64,000 nt of DNA from Promerops cafer (Eukaryota > Chordata > Aves > Passeriformes > Nectariniidae): positions 2,818,000-2,881,999 of the forward strand of contig VZSE01006029.1 in the NCBI GenBank assembly GCA_013398275.1, read 5' to 3'. Under the pieces are notes generated by a model. That model saw nothing but the letters and a program-made list of their open reading frames with translations. It did not search any database and was not told the DNA's origin. This document shows positions 33,801-46,149 of this stretch, in pieces (the stretch's first letter is position 1; each line of letters starts with the position of its first letter). The position numbers and the translations under genes are program-made.

Positions 33801-36328
33801 AAAAGTTTTAGGAAATGACATGTAAGGCACTATATTAAATTCATTTCTAACAACTGGAAAACTGTAGAATAATTTGTGAGGGAAGCAATCTCTGAAGGTC
33901 AGTTGCTCCATGTCCCTAGATAAAAACAGGCCCAGCTTAGGTCAGGTTGCACAGGGCTGTGTGAGGGCAAGTTTGATATTCTCCAGGGATGGGGATCCAT
34001 AAATTCATCAAACAATAAAAATCAGATGAGTTTCAGTCTTCCTGGGCAAACAAAATGGTATTGTAGTTGCAGGGCAAATCAGAAGTAATAGGCTGAAGCA
34101 GCATTTATAAGCAGGGTATTTTTATTTTACCACTAGAAATAGTTCTTTCTGAAATGTAACCTGTGATATTAAAAGTTGAAGACATTGTGAATTGAAAGAA
34201 TGCCTGGTTGGTATATGAGTATCTGGAAATTTATAGAAAATGCTTAATAAGCTCATTTGCCTATATCTTTCTATAGTGCACTGAAAAACAACTCCTCTGA
34301 AAAGGATTCATTTTATCCTTAGGCAACTGTGCATCATTCATGGGAAGAGCCATTAATCTCCAGAGTCAGGATCACCAATACACCTTTAATATTAATACAA
34401 GACTGCCAATGATAGAACTAAATAATATTGTGCTTTAAATGGTATTACAAAGAATTCAGTTCTGTATATAGCTTTTATGTGGTGCTTTTAAAATTTTGCA
34501 TATTTCTCTTTTCTTCACTTTCTAGATTATAGTGCAAGTAAGGGTGCAATCATTGGAATGATGGAAGTCATAAATTCAGAACTGTATCATGAAGGAAAGC
34601 ATGGCATTAAAACCACAATCATTTGCCCTTATTTTATTAGTACTAAGTTAAGCAGGGGCTTCAAAAGCGCGTAAGTAAAGCTTAGATTTGTACTATTTAA
34701 TATATAAAAAATAATTGCCCCTCATCGAGTGTATCATATTCAGTTTTTGGTTGGTTGATTTGATTTTCAATTCAGTACTTTTGCCCTACTGGCACAGCCA
34801 TAAAGAAATGCAAGTCTTGCATACAGTCAATAACAAGAACTGTGTAATAACCTCACAGTCAAGGAACAGCTGGGGATGCACAGCAGTATCTAAGGGTTAA
34901 GGGAACCTTATTTGTCAGGAGAGCGCTGATGTTCTCTGCCACAAGTAATTTTGGCAGTATAACCACAGTTATGGCTGTCAGGATACCCATGACCTGTCCT
35001 CATTAACTGTGCCCCACTGTACTGGCAGGTACTGTACCTCTGAGTGAGAGCAGCTGTGGTGATGGTGTCTGGTGGGCGGCTCTGTGGCTGCAGTGATGGG
35101 AGAGGCTGCAAGCACTGAATGAGCCATTGCAGGAGCGCAGTACTGCTGATCCTGGTTTGTCAGTGCTCTGCTCCTGCTTGCACCATTCCTCATCCTGCAG
35201 CAGCATATGTATGCAGAGCAGAGCCCTTCTCTCAGCTGGTGACAAGCCTGGTCCTGGTCAGTTTAGCTGTCACCTCAGCATTTACAGCAGAAAAGGACTG
35301 CTGGAGAGCAATGATGCATAGAGCAGCACATAGTATGGCTAAGCATGGAAGTTTCCAAAGCTGCACTCAATGTGGGCATCAACTTCATTGTGGTCAGCTT
35401 ACAAAAAAGCCATTAAATTCACAACATCATCAAAGTGTTTTCAATTTATTTTGATGATAACAGAAACAAAAAGATTTGGAGATTCCTTTTCAAGACTACT
35501 GGAGGGGAAGGGGGAAAATGCATAAATTATTTAATTATGTATGTGTGTGTATTTATCTCGAAAGTAAAGTTTTATAATTTCATAACCCTTTTTTCTTGCT
35601 TTACAGAAGACCATGTTTGTTTCCTGTTTATGACCCAGAGTATGCAGCCAGCAAGATCGTGGATGCAATTAAAAAGGAAAAATTTTATCTGGTCATGCCT
35701 CCAGCTTCATACTTACTTGGTCTCAAAATGTAAGCATGTGATTTGTCCCCTAGCATTACCTTCTTTCCTTTGGCATATGCCTGTAAAATCACCAGGAAAG
35801 TTTAGTCAAAACAGTACTTTAGTTAATATTCCTGCAGTCAATCCAGTTATATGTATCCAATTTTAAAGAAACCGTGGGTTTGATTTTTTAATAATCTAGG
35901 TGAATAACATTTCTCCGGCCTCTTCTGTCTCTAAGAAATGTTTTAAGCTGCAGTTGGGTATAGAAACTTCAAAAATTTTTCCTGAGATGGTAAACTGGGA
36001 GCAATGCCTGGTCTACCACTGTCTGCTTCCAGTCCCTGCCACCACTGCAGGCTGGGCTTCCACAGAATGTCTTGGTCTGTCATTCGTTTACCTGATTTAC
36101 AGCATTGAAGTGCCAAATGTGTTACTGCCAGACATTAGAAGTATTGAGCACATATAATGTATTTGTCATTTCTTTATTTATAGAATACCTTTTTTGAAAA
36201 AAAATGTAGGCTAATTCAATGTTTGTCTCATCAGTTTCGTTCCTAGAAAAGCAGTGCTGTTCCTCGAGTCTTACATTAAGTTCCCTGAGAGCATGGAAAA
36301 AGCCTTCGGTCAGAAGAAAAAGGATTGA
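27535..36328 (+). CDS. SDR16C5: Epidermal retinol dehydrogenase 2, SDR family 16C member 5 (six coding exons, 306 aa)
   Basis: The coding sequence joins 27535-27861, 31157-31288, 32751-32850, 34526-34670, 35607-35729 and 36235-36328. All junctions are GT-AG and keep frame. The product is a membrane-associated short-chain dehydrogenase that oxidises all-trans-retinol to retinaldehyde with NAD+, the rate-limiting step toward retinoic acid. An N-terminal hydrophobic segment (residues about 11-31) is the likely ER anchor. The cofactor motif TGSANGIG is at 45-52. Asp69 after strand beta-2 fits NAD(H) preference, and NNAG is at 122-125. The catalytic tetrad is Asn147, Ser175, Tyr188, Lys192 (YSASK). 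The protein is close to the 309-residue human one and ends in a similar lysine-rich GQKKKD tail. Position beside PENK on the same strand supports SDR16C5, although the close paralogue SDR16C6 cannot be fully excluded. Confidence 0.93.
27862..31156 (+). other. SDR16C5: SDR16C5 intron 1
   Basis: A 3.3-kb GT-AG intron. It contains a 25-base A run (29075-29099) and otherwise AT-rich sequence. No further exon or identifiable mobile element was recognised. The acceptor end carries a long T tract (about 31132-31149). Confidence 0.85.
29075..29099. repeat. Poly(A) tract (25 bp)
   Basis: Uninterrupted A run in SDR16C5 intron 1, following GGGG. No associated retrotransposon body was identified. Confidence 0.9.
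31157..31288 (+). other. SDR16C5: SDR16C5 coding exon 2
   Basis: Acceptor AATTCAG, donor CTGG|GTAAAG, 132 bp, phase 0 at both ends. It encodes residues 110-153 with ILINNAG and the catalytic Asn147 in RINFF. Confidence 0.95.
31670..31765 (+). mobile_element. CR1 3' end fragment in SDR16C5 intron 2
   Basis: The sequence from CATGGTTTACTGGCAGACTT through GTTGGACTCAATGATTTTAA to AATGATTCCATGATTT follows the CR1 3' end consensus on the + strand. Only about 100 bases are recognisable. Sequence upstream to about 31490 may be an older part of the same element. Confidence 0.8.
32228..32267. repeat. Poly(A) tract (40 bp, one C)
   Basis: A run of A interrupted by a single C at 32245, inside SDR16C5 intron 2. 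No element body was recognised in front of it. Confidence 0.9.
32751..32850 (+). other. SDR16C5: SDR16C5 coding exon 3
   Basis: Acceptor ATTTTAG, donor TCAG|GTAACT, 100 bp; starts in phase 0 and ends with one base of the Asp187 codon. It encodes residues 154-186, including the substrate-side Ser175 in STASGAG. Confidence 0.95.
32851..34525 (+). other. SDR16C5: SDR16C5 intron 3
   Basis: A 1.68-kb intron with a small GC-rich pocket near 32985-33020; otherwise AT-rich. No exon, RNA gene or recognisable element was found. Confidence 0.85.
34526..34670 (+). other. SDR16C5: SDR16C5 coding exon 4 (YxxxK active site)
   Basis: Acceptor TTTCTAG, donor GCGC|GTAAGT, 145 bp. It completes Asp187 and encodes DYSASK with Tyr188 and Lys192, then the TTIICPYFIST strand and the KLSRGF loop typical of the 16C family. 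It ends after two bases of the next codon. Confidence 0.96.
34671..35606 (+). other. SDR16C5: SDR16C5 intron 4
   Basis: A 936-bp intron with no recognised feature. Overlapping open frames near 34900-35450 occur on both strands and match nothing I know. Confidence 0.85.
35607..35729 (+). other. SDR16C5: SDR16C5 coding exon 5
   Basis: Acceptor TTTACAG, donor AAAAT|GTAAGC, 123 bp. It encodes a segment with PVYDPEYAASKIVDAIKKEK and LVMPPASYLLGLK, matching the human stretch that precedes the C-terminal hydrophobic region. Confidence 0.94.
36235..36328 (+). other. SDR16C5: SDR16C5 terminal coding exon
   Basis: The acceptor CTCATCAG at 36234 was chosen because it keeps the exon 5 frame and gives an ending (ESMEKAFGQKKKD then TGA) that matches the family's lysine-rich C-terminus. 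The upstream candidate acceptor at 36183 would run into a stop after about ten codons. Transcription continues into the 3' untranslated region. Confidence 0.92.
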
Positions 36329-37165
36329 AACCAAAAGTATTCTGAAGACTTCAAGTGCCATCTATTTGGCATTTCAGTAGAAAATCATTTTAAATCATAT
36401 TTATTCCTTGACAATAAGTTTACTTCTTTTATGCTATTTTACATTGGTTAGCATGACATTTAATTCTTCACAACTGTCTTTTAAGTCTTTATGTTTGGCA
36501 GTTTTCTGAGAAACTTTTGAAAACTCACTAAAATTTAAAATTAATTAGGTATTATGTTGAGTGACCAAGCAACAATTTTGCATGGACTGTACTGTTTTCA
36601 GACTGAAACTTCAATGAGGTATGCTGTTAGTGTGGATCACAATTCTGTTGTAAATCATGGGAAAATGAAGACAGGAGGAATACTTGGAAAATTATGGATG
36701 AAATCTCTCTGTGTATTTGGAGAGAAGTCACACCCATGTTCTTCAGCTGTCTTCAAATGAAATTACTACCTAAAGGTCCTAAAGAACAAAAAAAATCCCC
36801 AATAGCAGAAGTTTGGAGATTAGTTACACAAAATACATGCTGGAACTTAATTGATAAAAAATTAATTGTCATAGAAATTTTCAGAAAATGCTAACATAAA
36901 ATGTTCATAATTGGCTTAATTTAAAAACAAACAAACTGCATAGCAGAATAGTGAATCTACAAAGCCTAATTCATAAAACCCTAAGGAATTACAGACAACA
37001 TTTAACAGTCATCTATTGACTACCTTTGCCATCATAATTCAATTGTACTTAACTAAATTCGTACTTACAAGCTCCCAGATACAAATAGTTATGAGTACAC
37101 ACTACTGAAATCCCTGTGTTTCCAAAGTATGTGTGCATTCAATAAATTCTTTCATGTACCAGTAG
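36329..37165 (+). other. SDR16C5: Probable SDR16C5 3' untranslated region
   Basis: AT-rich sequence after the TGA. The first canonical AATAAA I find downstream is at 37141-37146, which would give a 3' untranslated region of about 830 bases. An alternative non-canonical signal could end the transcript earlier. Confidence 0.5.
37141..37146 (+). terminator. SDR16C5: Candidate SDR16C5 polyadenylation signal AATAAA
   Basis: First canonical AATAAA downstream of the SDR16C5 stop codon, about 0.8 kb away. Use of this site is inferred from position only. Confidence 0.5.
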
Positions 37166-37169
37166 ATAT

Positions 37170-40100
37170 TACAGGGAACCTTTTCTTTGAGAGAAGGAAA
37201 AAGCTATCTGATGTTTGGCTCTTTGGAAAGCAAGGGTTATTGGTTTATGTTGTTTAAAACTCTCTAGGTGATGAGTAATTAAATATTATTTTCTTCTTAT
37301 TAATGAGACAGCAAAGTCTAAATTGCTTCCAGCAAATACCAATAATTTTCTCAATTATAGGCAAATATTGAGTATTGGGATTCTCTTGTCTGCATGAATG
37401 TTATAATTTGGCTCTAGATCTATGATAATTTTTAAGTATGATTACAGACAGTCAATGCAAATTGACATGACATTATATTTCTGAATATATTGTGGACCTG
37501 AACATCTTAAGGCATAATTTCATTGCTGGTGCTGCAGAGCTTAAAAGCAGGGCTCATAAGGTGAGAAAAATGTATTTAAAAATTATTTGTGAAATGAGAC
37601 TCCCACTTGAAGTAGTGCCACATGCTAGTGACATTAATATATGGTGGACAATCCATAATTTAAATGTTAAAGGTTTCAGGATGAAATATTTGCAGGCAAG
37701 GAGCTCATTGTAAGGGCTCACTTTTCAGGATGCCTTTCTTGTTTTCAGTTTTTTAACTAAAATATATCAACCTTACCACCTACATCTGCAGTTGTAAGTT
37801 CACCAACCATATAGGCAAGACATGAGTAGGTTAAGAATAATGTAAAGGAAATAATACCCTATTGTCTAAGCTATATTTCACCTATTCTGTGCAGCCACCC
37901 TGCAAAACCTTAATCTGTATTGCTGCAACCTCAGCCCAGGGCACTTTTGGCTCCATATTCTTTTCAGGCTAATCTGCTTGTCTCAAGAAGGAATTTGTAA
38001 AGCTTATACTTTCTAAGTCTCACAGTGATCTGTTAGATCTTCTTATCTGCCATAGAAATCAGTAACACACTCTTTTCCATGAAAATACCAGAAAAATAGT
38101 GTTGGGGTTTGGGGTTTGGGGTAGGTGGTGGTGGTGTTTGCGGGGGAGTAGTTTCTCTTTTTAGTACAGAAAAAAAGTGTGATAGATCCAGTAATACAAT
38201 TCTAAAACTGTAAGCCAAAACCTTCCTATTAAAGCTCAGAAGATGCATTTGAATGGTGTTGCTGTTTTTTAATGGAAAATTATCTTCATATTTTGAAATA
38301 TATTGTGCCACTTAAGAAGTATCTCAGAGTTATCAACAGCTCCTGAGAATCGTGTCCTGTCTTTCTTTGAGGCTTTCATCTTATTTGTAATTTCTCCATG
38401 ACAAAAATGTTTTTACAGGAGAAATTCTGTTACTAGAGAAGCTGAAAATGAGACTGGAATACAGTTTATCTTAATTTTTTCTCTTTTTTTCCTCACTCCT
38501 TGTTCACTGGAAAATGGATGAAGAAAGGCCTATGTTGCTGCACCAATAGTGAGATAATCTGTGATGTCAGTTTCTTGCTCTTGTTTTATGCCCATTGGTA
38601 CAGCATAGCTCTTCAGAGCACATTTTTCATATAAAGGAAGTTGTAGTATTGAGTATCTTATGAAAACATTAATCATCTTCAAATTATAAGCATTTTGAGA
38701 AAGAAACATTTGAATTATTCTGGGTCACTTTGTAATGTAAATCTTTGAATAAACTTTAGAGGCAATGATATGCAACCTTGATTTCTCATTAATTTTATTC
38801 TTCTACATTACTTAGTTCCTCTTTTACTTCAGAGTTTAATGTTTCCACCCAAATTCATTATGTGTTCCCTATAAGTCATTATTACAGTTTTTCATAGATG
38901 CTCAAGTTCTTCATTTGTATACCTAAGCATGTAATAAAAGCCCAGAGACAGAGATGCAGCTAGCAGCAAATCACCGAAACAACTGGACTTTCCCAGAAAT
39001 TCTAATAGCCTGTTCTGCTTTATCACCTGAATTGGCATTGCCCCATTAAATCTGAAAACATTCCCATAAAAACCTCAGTCTTTCTAAAGGCCTGATCACC
39101 TTCTATTATTTTAGAAGGATGGCTTTTATAGAAGACACTCTAAGAGTACTCAAAGCTGGTTTGAGGCTAGTTTCATATACTAAAATGAAAAATGTATTTC
39201 CAAATCCTGCAATATTTAATACAAGTTACATGAGTAACTTGTATTTTCTCAGCCTCTCTCTGGAAAAATGTTTAGTTCACAGCTCCCACAGGTTATGGGA
39301 CAATTGAGGAGGGATAGATTTGGCACTGGAAGTCAGGAAATTTCCTGTTTCTCTGTCACTACCTTTGTCTTTGACCTTACTCATACCCTGAGGCACACAG
39401 AAAATAGTGAAAGCTGCATAAACTGTGTATAAGGGTACTGTCCCTGTCTTTCATAATTACCTGTCCTGGGAAAAGGAGGTTTCATGCTTACACAATTTTT
39501 CATGGCAACTAGAAAAAGAATTTTCATCTCTTTACTTTTACACCTAGAGAAATGTTTTTACTTTCTATATTGCCTGATGATTTTCAATATTTCATATAAC
39601 TTCATGAGGAAGAAAAATCTGAATAAATTCAAAGTGCCCAGTTATTAACAGATGAAAATTCTACCTTGATTACTACTATGGATTTTTCTAGTTTCTTTCT
39701 GCAATCAATACAATGCCTCCGTTCAATACTTCACATTCTTCAGGATGCTACAGACTGCTAACAAAGAATGACTGTGTAATTTAAAAAATAATTAATACAG
39801 CTCTAACTGCCTTCTACCGTTGCACGGAACTGTTGCTGAGGCCAAATAAATGATCAGGTGCCTTTCCACTTCATTAACTAATCTCAGCTGGCAGCAGTGC
39901 CTGAGGTAGCAGTGATTTAAAGAGCCACGAGGCATTGCTCAATGCTTTCACAAACTCCACGCTTGCCCGGTGCCCATTGATCAAGTGCACTCTGTTGGTG
40001 GAAGGGGCATTCTAGCAGTTGCTCTGTTGCTTCCTCCATAGCTTCTTTCTCAGAAATGTAGTTAATAAATTAAACATTAATAGTTCTAATATCCATTTTG

Positions 40101-43100
40101 AGTGCATTTACACGCTTAAAGATACTTTCTTTTCTGTAGCTGAATGGGCTGAGTAGAGCTGGCCTCAAGCCTGGGATGATGTGCTAGGAGGTAACAGGAA
40201 ATAAGGAATTAGACACTCCTACAGAACAGGAAAAGAAGCCAAAGCGTGTGATAGTCTTGAAAAGATCTTTGAAAGCTACTTAGAGTGTGACAGCAAATAA
40301 ATTAAAAGTAGGAAATCAGGCTAGACCTGATGCCTACTTTGTTGTCTAAAGCCCTTCATTATCTATAGCTTGGATTTCCTTGGAAGCTGAAGGAATATGA
40401 GTGCCTCAACTGCTAAACTGGAAAATCTGAGAGTCCCCACACAAATTAAGAGAAGACCCATGATTCTAACCATGTCTGCAAAACCACACTGTGGGACCAT
40501 GCAAGAATGGAAATTAGAGGGAAATTTTTCCTTTTCAATATTTATACCATGTTACACGGGACTCTGCTTGCCTTACACACATCTGTTTACCACCTGGTAA
40601 ACTGGTGATGTTTACTTAATATACACAATTCTTTAATATATAATTTCATGGCAGCTGATTTCCTGTTTTGCAAAGGTTTTACAATGACTTTCTAATCAAT
40701 TATTTCCTTCCATTTGCATTTTTACAATCTGCTTTCCGAGGAAGGAACGTACTTCTACACGAAAGTCAGAAGCCACTGCAATAACTAAAGTAAGAATCAG
40801 AAAAATAAATACTTCTTCTTTTATATATGGAAAAGATTTTTTATATATCAGCAGAGGCAACACACAGAATTCCTACACAAGGAACAACCCCCATAATTTG
40901 AGAATCCTGGTAAATATGTCACAATGGAAAACTTAAATTACTTCAACCACTCATAATGGCAACTTGATGCATTGTTGGATAAATTCTCATCACATGTGCT
41001 TTGTAAATGAAAGGTGTTTCCATCTTGGAGATGGCGTCATATCTAGTGACACTGATGATAACAATTTGTTTTAGTGGTTTGTATTCCACCACATGCAAAA
41101 TACCTTTAAAATAGCTCCTTCAATACTATTGCAACACAGACACATTCAGATACTTAACATAACCTGATAAAATATCTAAAAGAGAAGTGCAGAAGGCTGC
41201 TATTAGAAGAATTTGATAATACTACACTTGCAGCATTGTGTTGCTCTTGTAATATTAATGGGAAGTGTCTTTCTGGGGAAATATGAAAAGTAAGCATTTG
41301 CATACAAGAGAGAGGTTGTACATGTTTAGTTCTTAAGTGCACGAGCCTTCTTTTTGTCCTAGTATTTTTATGTTTCCAGCTTTTTGCTTCTGGTTTCTCT
41401 GCTTTCTTTTTAGAAAATTATGCATAGTATTTTTCATGTGCAACTTTAAAATTTTCTCAGAGACAGTTCAGTCACTGGGAATCTTCTTTGAAGCTTTTGT
41501 ATCATTCTTATTTCCCCCAAAAAAATAAAATCAGAACTTCCGATTGTATGAAAGGCATTTTGCCTTAAACTGAGACACAGTTGGACCTACCCTAGTGCTC
41601 TAGGTCAGAGAATGCAAAAAGAGCAACTTAGTTTATCTGGACAAAATTATGTGTAAGGAATGCTTGCCTACTAACAGGGCTGCAGCAGTAAGGAGGAAGA
41701 CCACAGAGGAAGGACAGGATTTCTTGCTTATGTGTTGTTATTCCTTAAAGGAGTAAATCTTCCAAAATCATGTTTATTAAATAGGTGACATTTGGGAAAG
41801 GGGATTAAACAAGCAGGTCTGTGATCTTTTTCAAATTCAACAAGGAAGTTGTAAAAAAACACTTAAACTGTGTCTGTAATAAATAGCCTTGCAACGTACT
41901 TCACTTTAAGCTTTCCCATAAAACATATTAGCTGCTTTGGTCAAAGATCAGAATTAGCTGTAAAAAATGAAGTTTTTCCCTTTTGTCTGGCTGAGACTCA
42001 GAGTTTCCAAAGGGCACCAAGAAGGAAAAAGGAGCAGAAAACTTCTGGTTTTGCCCTTTATGTTTAGTAAAATGTGTATGAGCAGCAGTGCCTGGTATAC
42101 TGTGATTTCAGGGTGTGTCTAGGATCCAGGACAGTGTTAGGTTCTCACAGACCCTCAGCCTTGCTGCTGCCTTCTGCCTGCGTGGCACAACAAGAGCAAA
42201 GCTCTGCTTGTGGTGTTCACCAGAGCTACAGCACAAAGAGTCAGCATGCTCTGCCTTCACTTGGCTCTTCTACCACACTTCTCATCGGCTCAGCTGTCTG
42301 GCACCTAAATGTTTCTTAAATCTAACAGCCAAGCAATATTCCACTGATTGCAAAAATGAAAAAAAAATCCATTTACGAGCTCTCATGGCTTGTACATTAT
42401 GTCCATTTACAAGGGACAAAAACTTCAAAGACTCTTTCTTTTAAGGAATACTTTTCTCCAGATATATTTATTTCAGCCTGTCGTAGTCAGAAAGAACTAA
42501 CCACTTTGCCTACAACCATAAGTCACAACAAGACCAATGAAAAACAACAAAATAGAAAGCTAAATGGAAAACTATTTTTAGCACCTTTGCCAAATTAGTG
42601 TGCAAACTCTCAGGTACGGAAGAGCATTTTTGTTTGCTTCCCTAGAATATGCTTTTAAGCAAAGGACAGCAAGGAATTACTGACATGAGTCACAGTTTTG
42701 GTAGAAAGGGCCAACAATTTGGCAGAAAGGGGATTTATCCTGAGTAGATATTGGAAGAACAAATTACATCTGTGATACCAGCGACCTCCCGCTTCCGCAC
42801 AAATGTGGGGGAAAAAAACCACAGACGTTTGCAGTCATTTTGAGAAACATGTATCAGAAAGGTACTGGATGACAATGTGTCTCCAAACAATGTAATGTTC
42901 TGCAGAAACATTCTGTTAAAAAATGGCTATTTCACTAGTATTACACATTTCCTTTTAAGCAAAAACTGTTCCTACAAGTCTGACAAATGCTTAGCTGACT
43001 GCTTAACTTTTCCCATCCTGAAAAAAGGAACCAAGGAAAGAGTAGATGAGTCAGAAAAAGGAGAAGTGAGTTTGAAGGTGGTTGCTACCATTCTTAGCAC

Positions 43101-45120
43101 AAACGGGACAGGCTTGTGCCTGGAAGCAAGGACAATTTCTCTGAAAAATACTACTTCACAATACTAAGAAGGGCAGAAAAGCTATCTTCTTTGCCAGTAA
43201 AATTCTCTGACTGAACTAAAAATACAGAGGGGGTTGGTCTTTTTTTAAAAAAAAACCAATCATTGTGAAACAGATTTGATTAATAAATTTCAAATGTATT
43301 TACAGCATTTTTCTACATGTCCTATTTTTCCTCACAGAAAAAACACAGAATAAACAATATTAATTAAATCTATTTGAATCTTTCCTAATTTTCACTTCTT
43401 AATAACATGATGGCCTTTGCTTTGCTTACACATGAACATCTTCCTTTTAATTGACAACTATCATGTAAGGTCCCTCCAGAGCCTAAACAGCAGAACAAAT
43501 ATTCCTGATGGTGCTAGTTTGAACTCAAACTACATTACACAGAATTGCAGCACGCTTTAAACTGAAGATTGAACTGTGCAGCACTTGCTTATTTAAGCTA
43601 AAATGCATTTGCTCACCTGAATGATCCTGCAGCAGTAAGGGATCTGCCTCATTTAATTTTAGTTATCTGGAGGTGAGGTGGCAGACCCAAATTACTCATT
43701 TCACTGCCTGATTGCTTTCTGAGAGCAGCAATTTATTTCCACCAGCAGATGAGGAAGTTTGGATGGATTTCCTATCCTGAGATGTCCACTTAATTGTTTA
43801 AAAATGGAGTAAAGGAATTTCAACCTATATTCTTATTGATATCAGCTCAAATATTTGGACATTTAATATGCATCACAAAACAGACAGGAAGGATAAAGCT
43901 AAATTATATCCAAGTTTAAACATTTTAAAAACAACGTATATACTATAACTACATGTAATGCCAAAACATCACCATGCTGTTGATATGTTGGATTATTCCT
44001 TCTTTCTTCACTCCATAGATTAGCAATTACTTATAACTAATAAACTTGTACTGATTGGGCAAGCTGAAAACAATGGATTCTGAGTTGAGTGCAGCAGGCA
44101 ATTGAAACACCAGCTGTCTTCCCTACGGCTATTGAATTAGCAGTAGGTGCTCAAACTGGTATTTTAGGTGAAAACCTTCTCCTGGTAAAATCTGGCTCAC
44201 ATCACTCATTCCCCATGGAGATCAATTCAGAGTGAAAGGTTTTCACACTTTAGAGTCTATTATCCTCAAAAATGCTGTTGAGGTTAGGAATGAGTACTTC
44301 CCATTTCTAAAGCAGCTTTGGTGAATGTGGTCTTGGCTAAAAGGTTTCCCTGCCCTTTCTTATTCATAACTTCAGAAAGGAAACCATGTCCTGAAATGCA
44401 CTGATGTAGACATGAAGTTTGTGTTCAAGTTCTGCTTTTTTTTTTAATCTCTTAGTTATCCTGCAAATTTCCAGGTTGCCTTTTAAGATTTTATGTTAAT
44501 TAGAAATTCTAGTTTTCACTCATGAAAACTAAGCTGCTATAAACCGAAAATTAAGGCCCTTGTATAGGTAAACAAGGTGGGCTTCATATGGAAGGACAAC
44601 TAGGAAGAGTGAAGAGTTGATTTCCAGAGTGGAAGTGGGCTTTTTGGGAAACCCCAGAGAAACCTGTGCTCATTTCATATATTTGTTACTGATCTGGAAT
44701 AGAAGATGAAGTAGCAAAGTCATCTGACGATATTAAGGACACTTGAATTATTTATTTCACTTCCTTCTTCATTTGGCACCTTTATGTCCCAGGCATCACT
44801 AGACCAGATGTAATAGCTAGCTACCAGCTAAACTAAGGCAAACCTCAGTTTCATTTTTTTCCCCAAATGAAAACTGGTCAATGTTTTCAGGTTAGTTGAC
44901 AGAAGGCATGACTCTGTGGGGATGGTGTACTGCACTATGGCCAGAATACAGGAGAAAAGAGGAACCAAATGACCATAAGTCTGAAAGAGAGGTACATGAG
45001 CAAGGGGGAAAGGTGTCATGGTCCCTGTGAGCCTGGCACTTGGACATAGATGGAACTCAGCTTTATGTACCAACAGGTACACTCAGCTTCAGAGAACACC
45101 CTGGCACAATGACATTCCAT
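37170..45120. other. Intergenic, no gene recognised
   Basis: About 8 kb of AT-rich sequence. I searched the minus strand for CHCHD7, which lies next to SDR16C5 in mammals, and saw no twin CX9C coding exon. Short open frames (under 110 codons, for example 42115-42444) lack family resemblance. A G-rich motif at 38104-38146 is listed separately. Confidence 0.55.
38104..38146 (+). other. G-rich tract with potential quadruplex (GGGGTTT)n
   Basis: Three GGGG runs separated by TTT, then TAGGTGGTGGTGG and a final GGGGG run. Three short loops are not all present, so quadruplex formation is plausible but unproven. It stands out against the AT-rich neighbourhood. Confidence 0.6.
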
Positions 45121-45129
45121 CACACACAC

Positions 45130-45405
45130 ATAGATTCCTTTATGTTGGAAAAAACCTCTAAGATCATTGAGTCCAACTGCTAACCCAGCACTGCCAAGTC
45201 CACCACTAAACCATGTCGCCAAGGACATTTACATGTCTTTAAATACCTTCAGGGATGGTGATTCTACCACTGCTCTGGGATGGCTGATCCAATGCTTGAC
45301 TACTTATTCAGAGAAGATTTTTTTTCTTAATCTCCAGTCTAAACCTCCGCTGGTACAATTTGTGTCCCTCTTCCAATTTCCTCTTGTCCCTGGTTTCTCT
45401 CCCAT
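45130..45405 (-). mobile_element. CR1 LINE 3' end, minus strand
   Basis: Read on the + strand this is the reverse complement of a CR1 3' end. GTTGGAAAAAACCTCTAAGA is followed by GAGTCCAACTGCTAACCCAG, CCACTAAACCATGTC, AATACCTTCAGGGATGGTGA and the TCCAGTCTAAACCTCCGCTG to CCTCTTGTCC block. It is 5' truncated after about 280 bases and ends just before the 45.4-kb CpG island. Confidence 0.92.
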
Positions 45406-45429
45406 AGAGTAAAGTTCTCGCTGAATTTT

Positions 45430-46110
45430 CCTTCAGCTCACCAGCGGCTCCCGAAATTACAGAGGGCAGGGTAGACCACAGTCCTGCACGAAAATAAACC
45501 TGCCCTAAACCTGCTCCCTCCGCCGGTTCCTAAGAGGGACGGGACACCCCAGACCGGGTGCCCTCCCTTGCCCCGCTCCCCGCCGGGCCGGCAGCGGCTC
45601 GCAGGCGGCACCGGGCACTGCGGAGCTCCGGGCACCCCCGGCACCCGCCCCTCCTCGCCCGCTGCTGGGGGCGACCTGCCCTGTGCGCCTCCTGCCGCGC
45701 CAGCCCTCCCTGCTTTCAGCGTCGGCGTCGCTTTGTATCACCGACCCACGCACTCGGTATATTCATGGCTACTTAATTCTGTTAAACTCAACTACTTGGG
45801 AAGAAGAAGAAAAACCTTCGAGGGTCGCCAAACCACAAGTGCACAGCCCTCAGCGGCAGCACTGATCGCACGGAGGAACAAGAAGGCTCGTCCCGTTAGA
45901 GCAGAGGGCGGCGGGCGGGACAAAGGCTCCGCTGCCCGGGGCGGCCGCGGTCGCCGCCCCGATGGGAACCCGCCGGCGAGGGAGGAGCATCGGCAGCTCC
46001 GTCCTGCATCTCTAAGAGGCAATTTCACAGACTCTTCACTTGCTCCTCGAATCCTGTCGGCAAAACTTGAAAGGCAGCAGGGTAGTTGTGCTTAATTCTT
46101 TACCTTTTTC
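45430..46110. promoter_or_regulatory. Orphan CpG island, possible promoter of an unidentified transcript
   Basis: An abrupt CpG-rich block about 9 kb downstream of SDR16C5, between a CR1 tail and AT-rich DNA. Overlapping open frames on both strands (up to 175 codons) reflect composition, and none resembles a known protein. On the + strand a pyrimidine-rich acceptor (TTTTTCCAG) ends at 46114; on the minus strand the same place offers a donor. Conserved synteny would allow the shared CHCHD7/PLAG1 promoter downstream of SDR16C5, but I found no CHCHD7 exon on the expected side. Promoter function is inferred from composition alone. Confidence 0.5.
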
Positions 46111-46149
46111 CAGGTGATGGCGATTTATATTTCCCGTTCACACTGAGGT

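Noticed and set aside
36184..36214. Alternative acceptor TTTATAG at 36183 for the last SDR16C5 exon
   Set aside because: It would reach a stop (TAA) after about ten codons and lose the conserved lysine-rich C-terminus; the acceptor at 36234 preserves both.
45568..46095. 175-codon plus-strand frame in the 45.4-kb CpG island
   Set aside because: The composition is driven by GC richness, with competing frames on both strands and no recognisable domain. I kept only the island itself as a feature.
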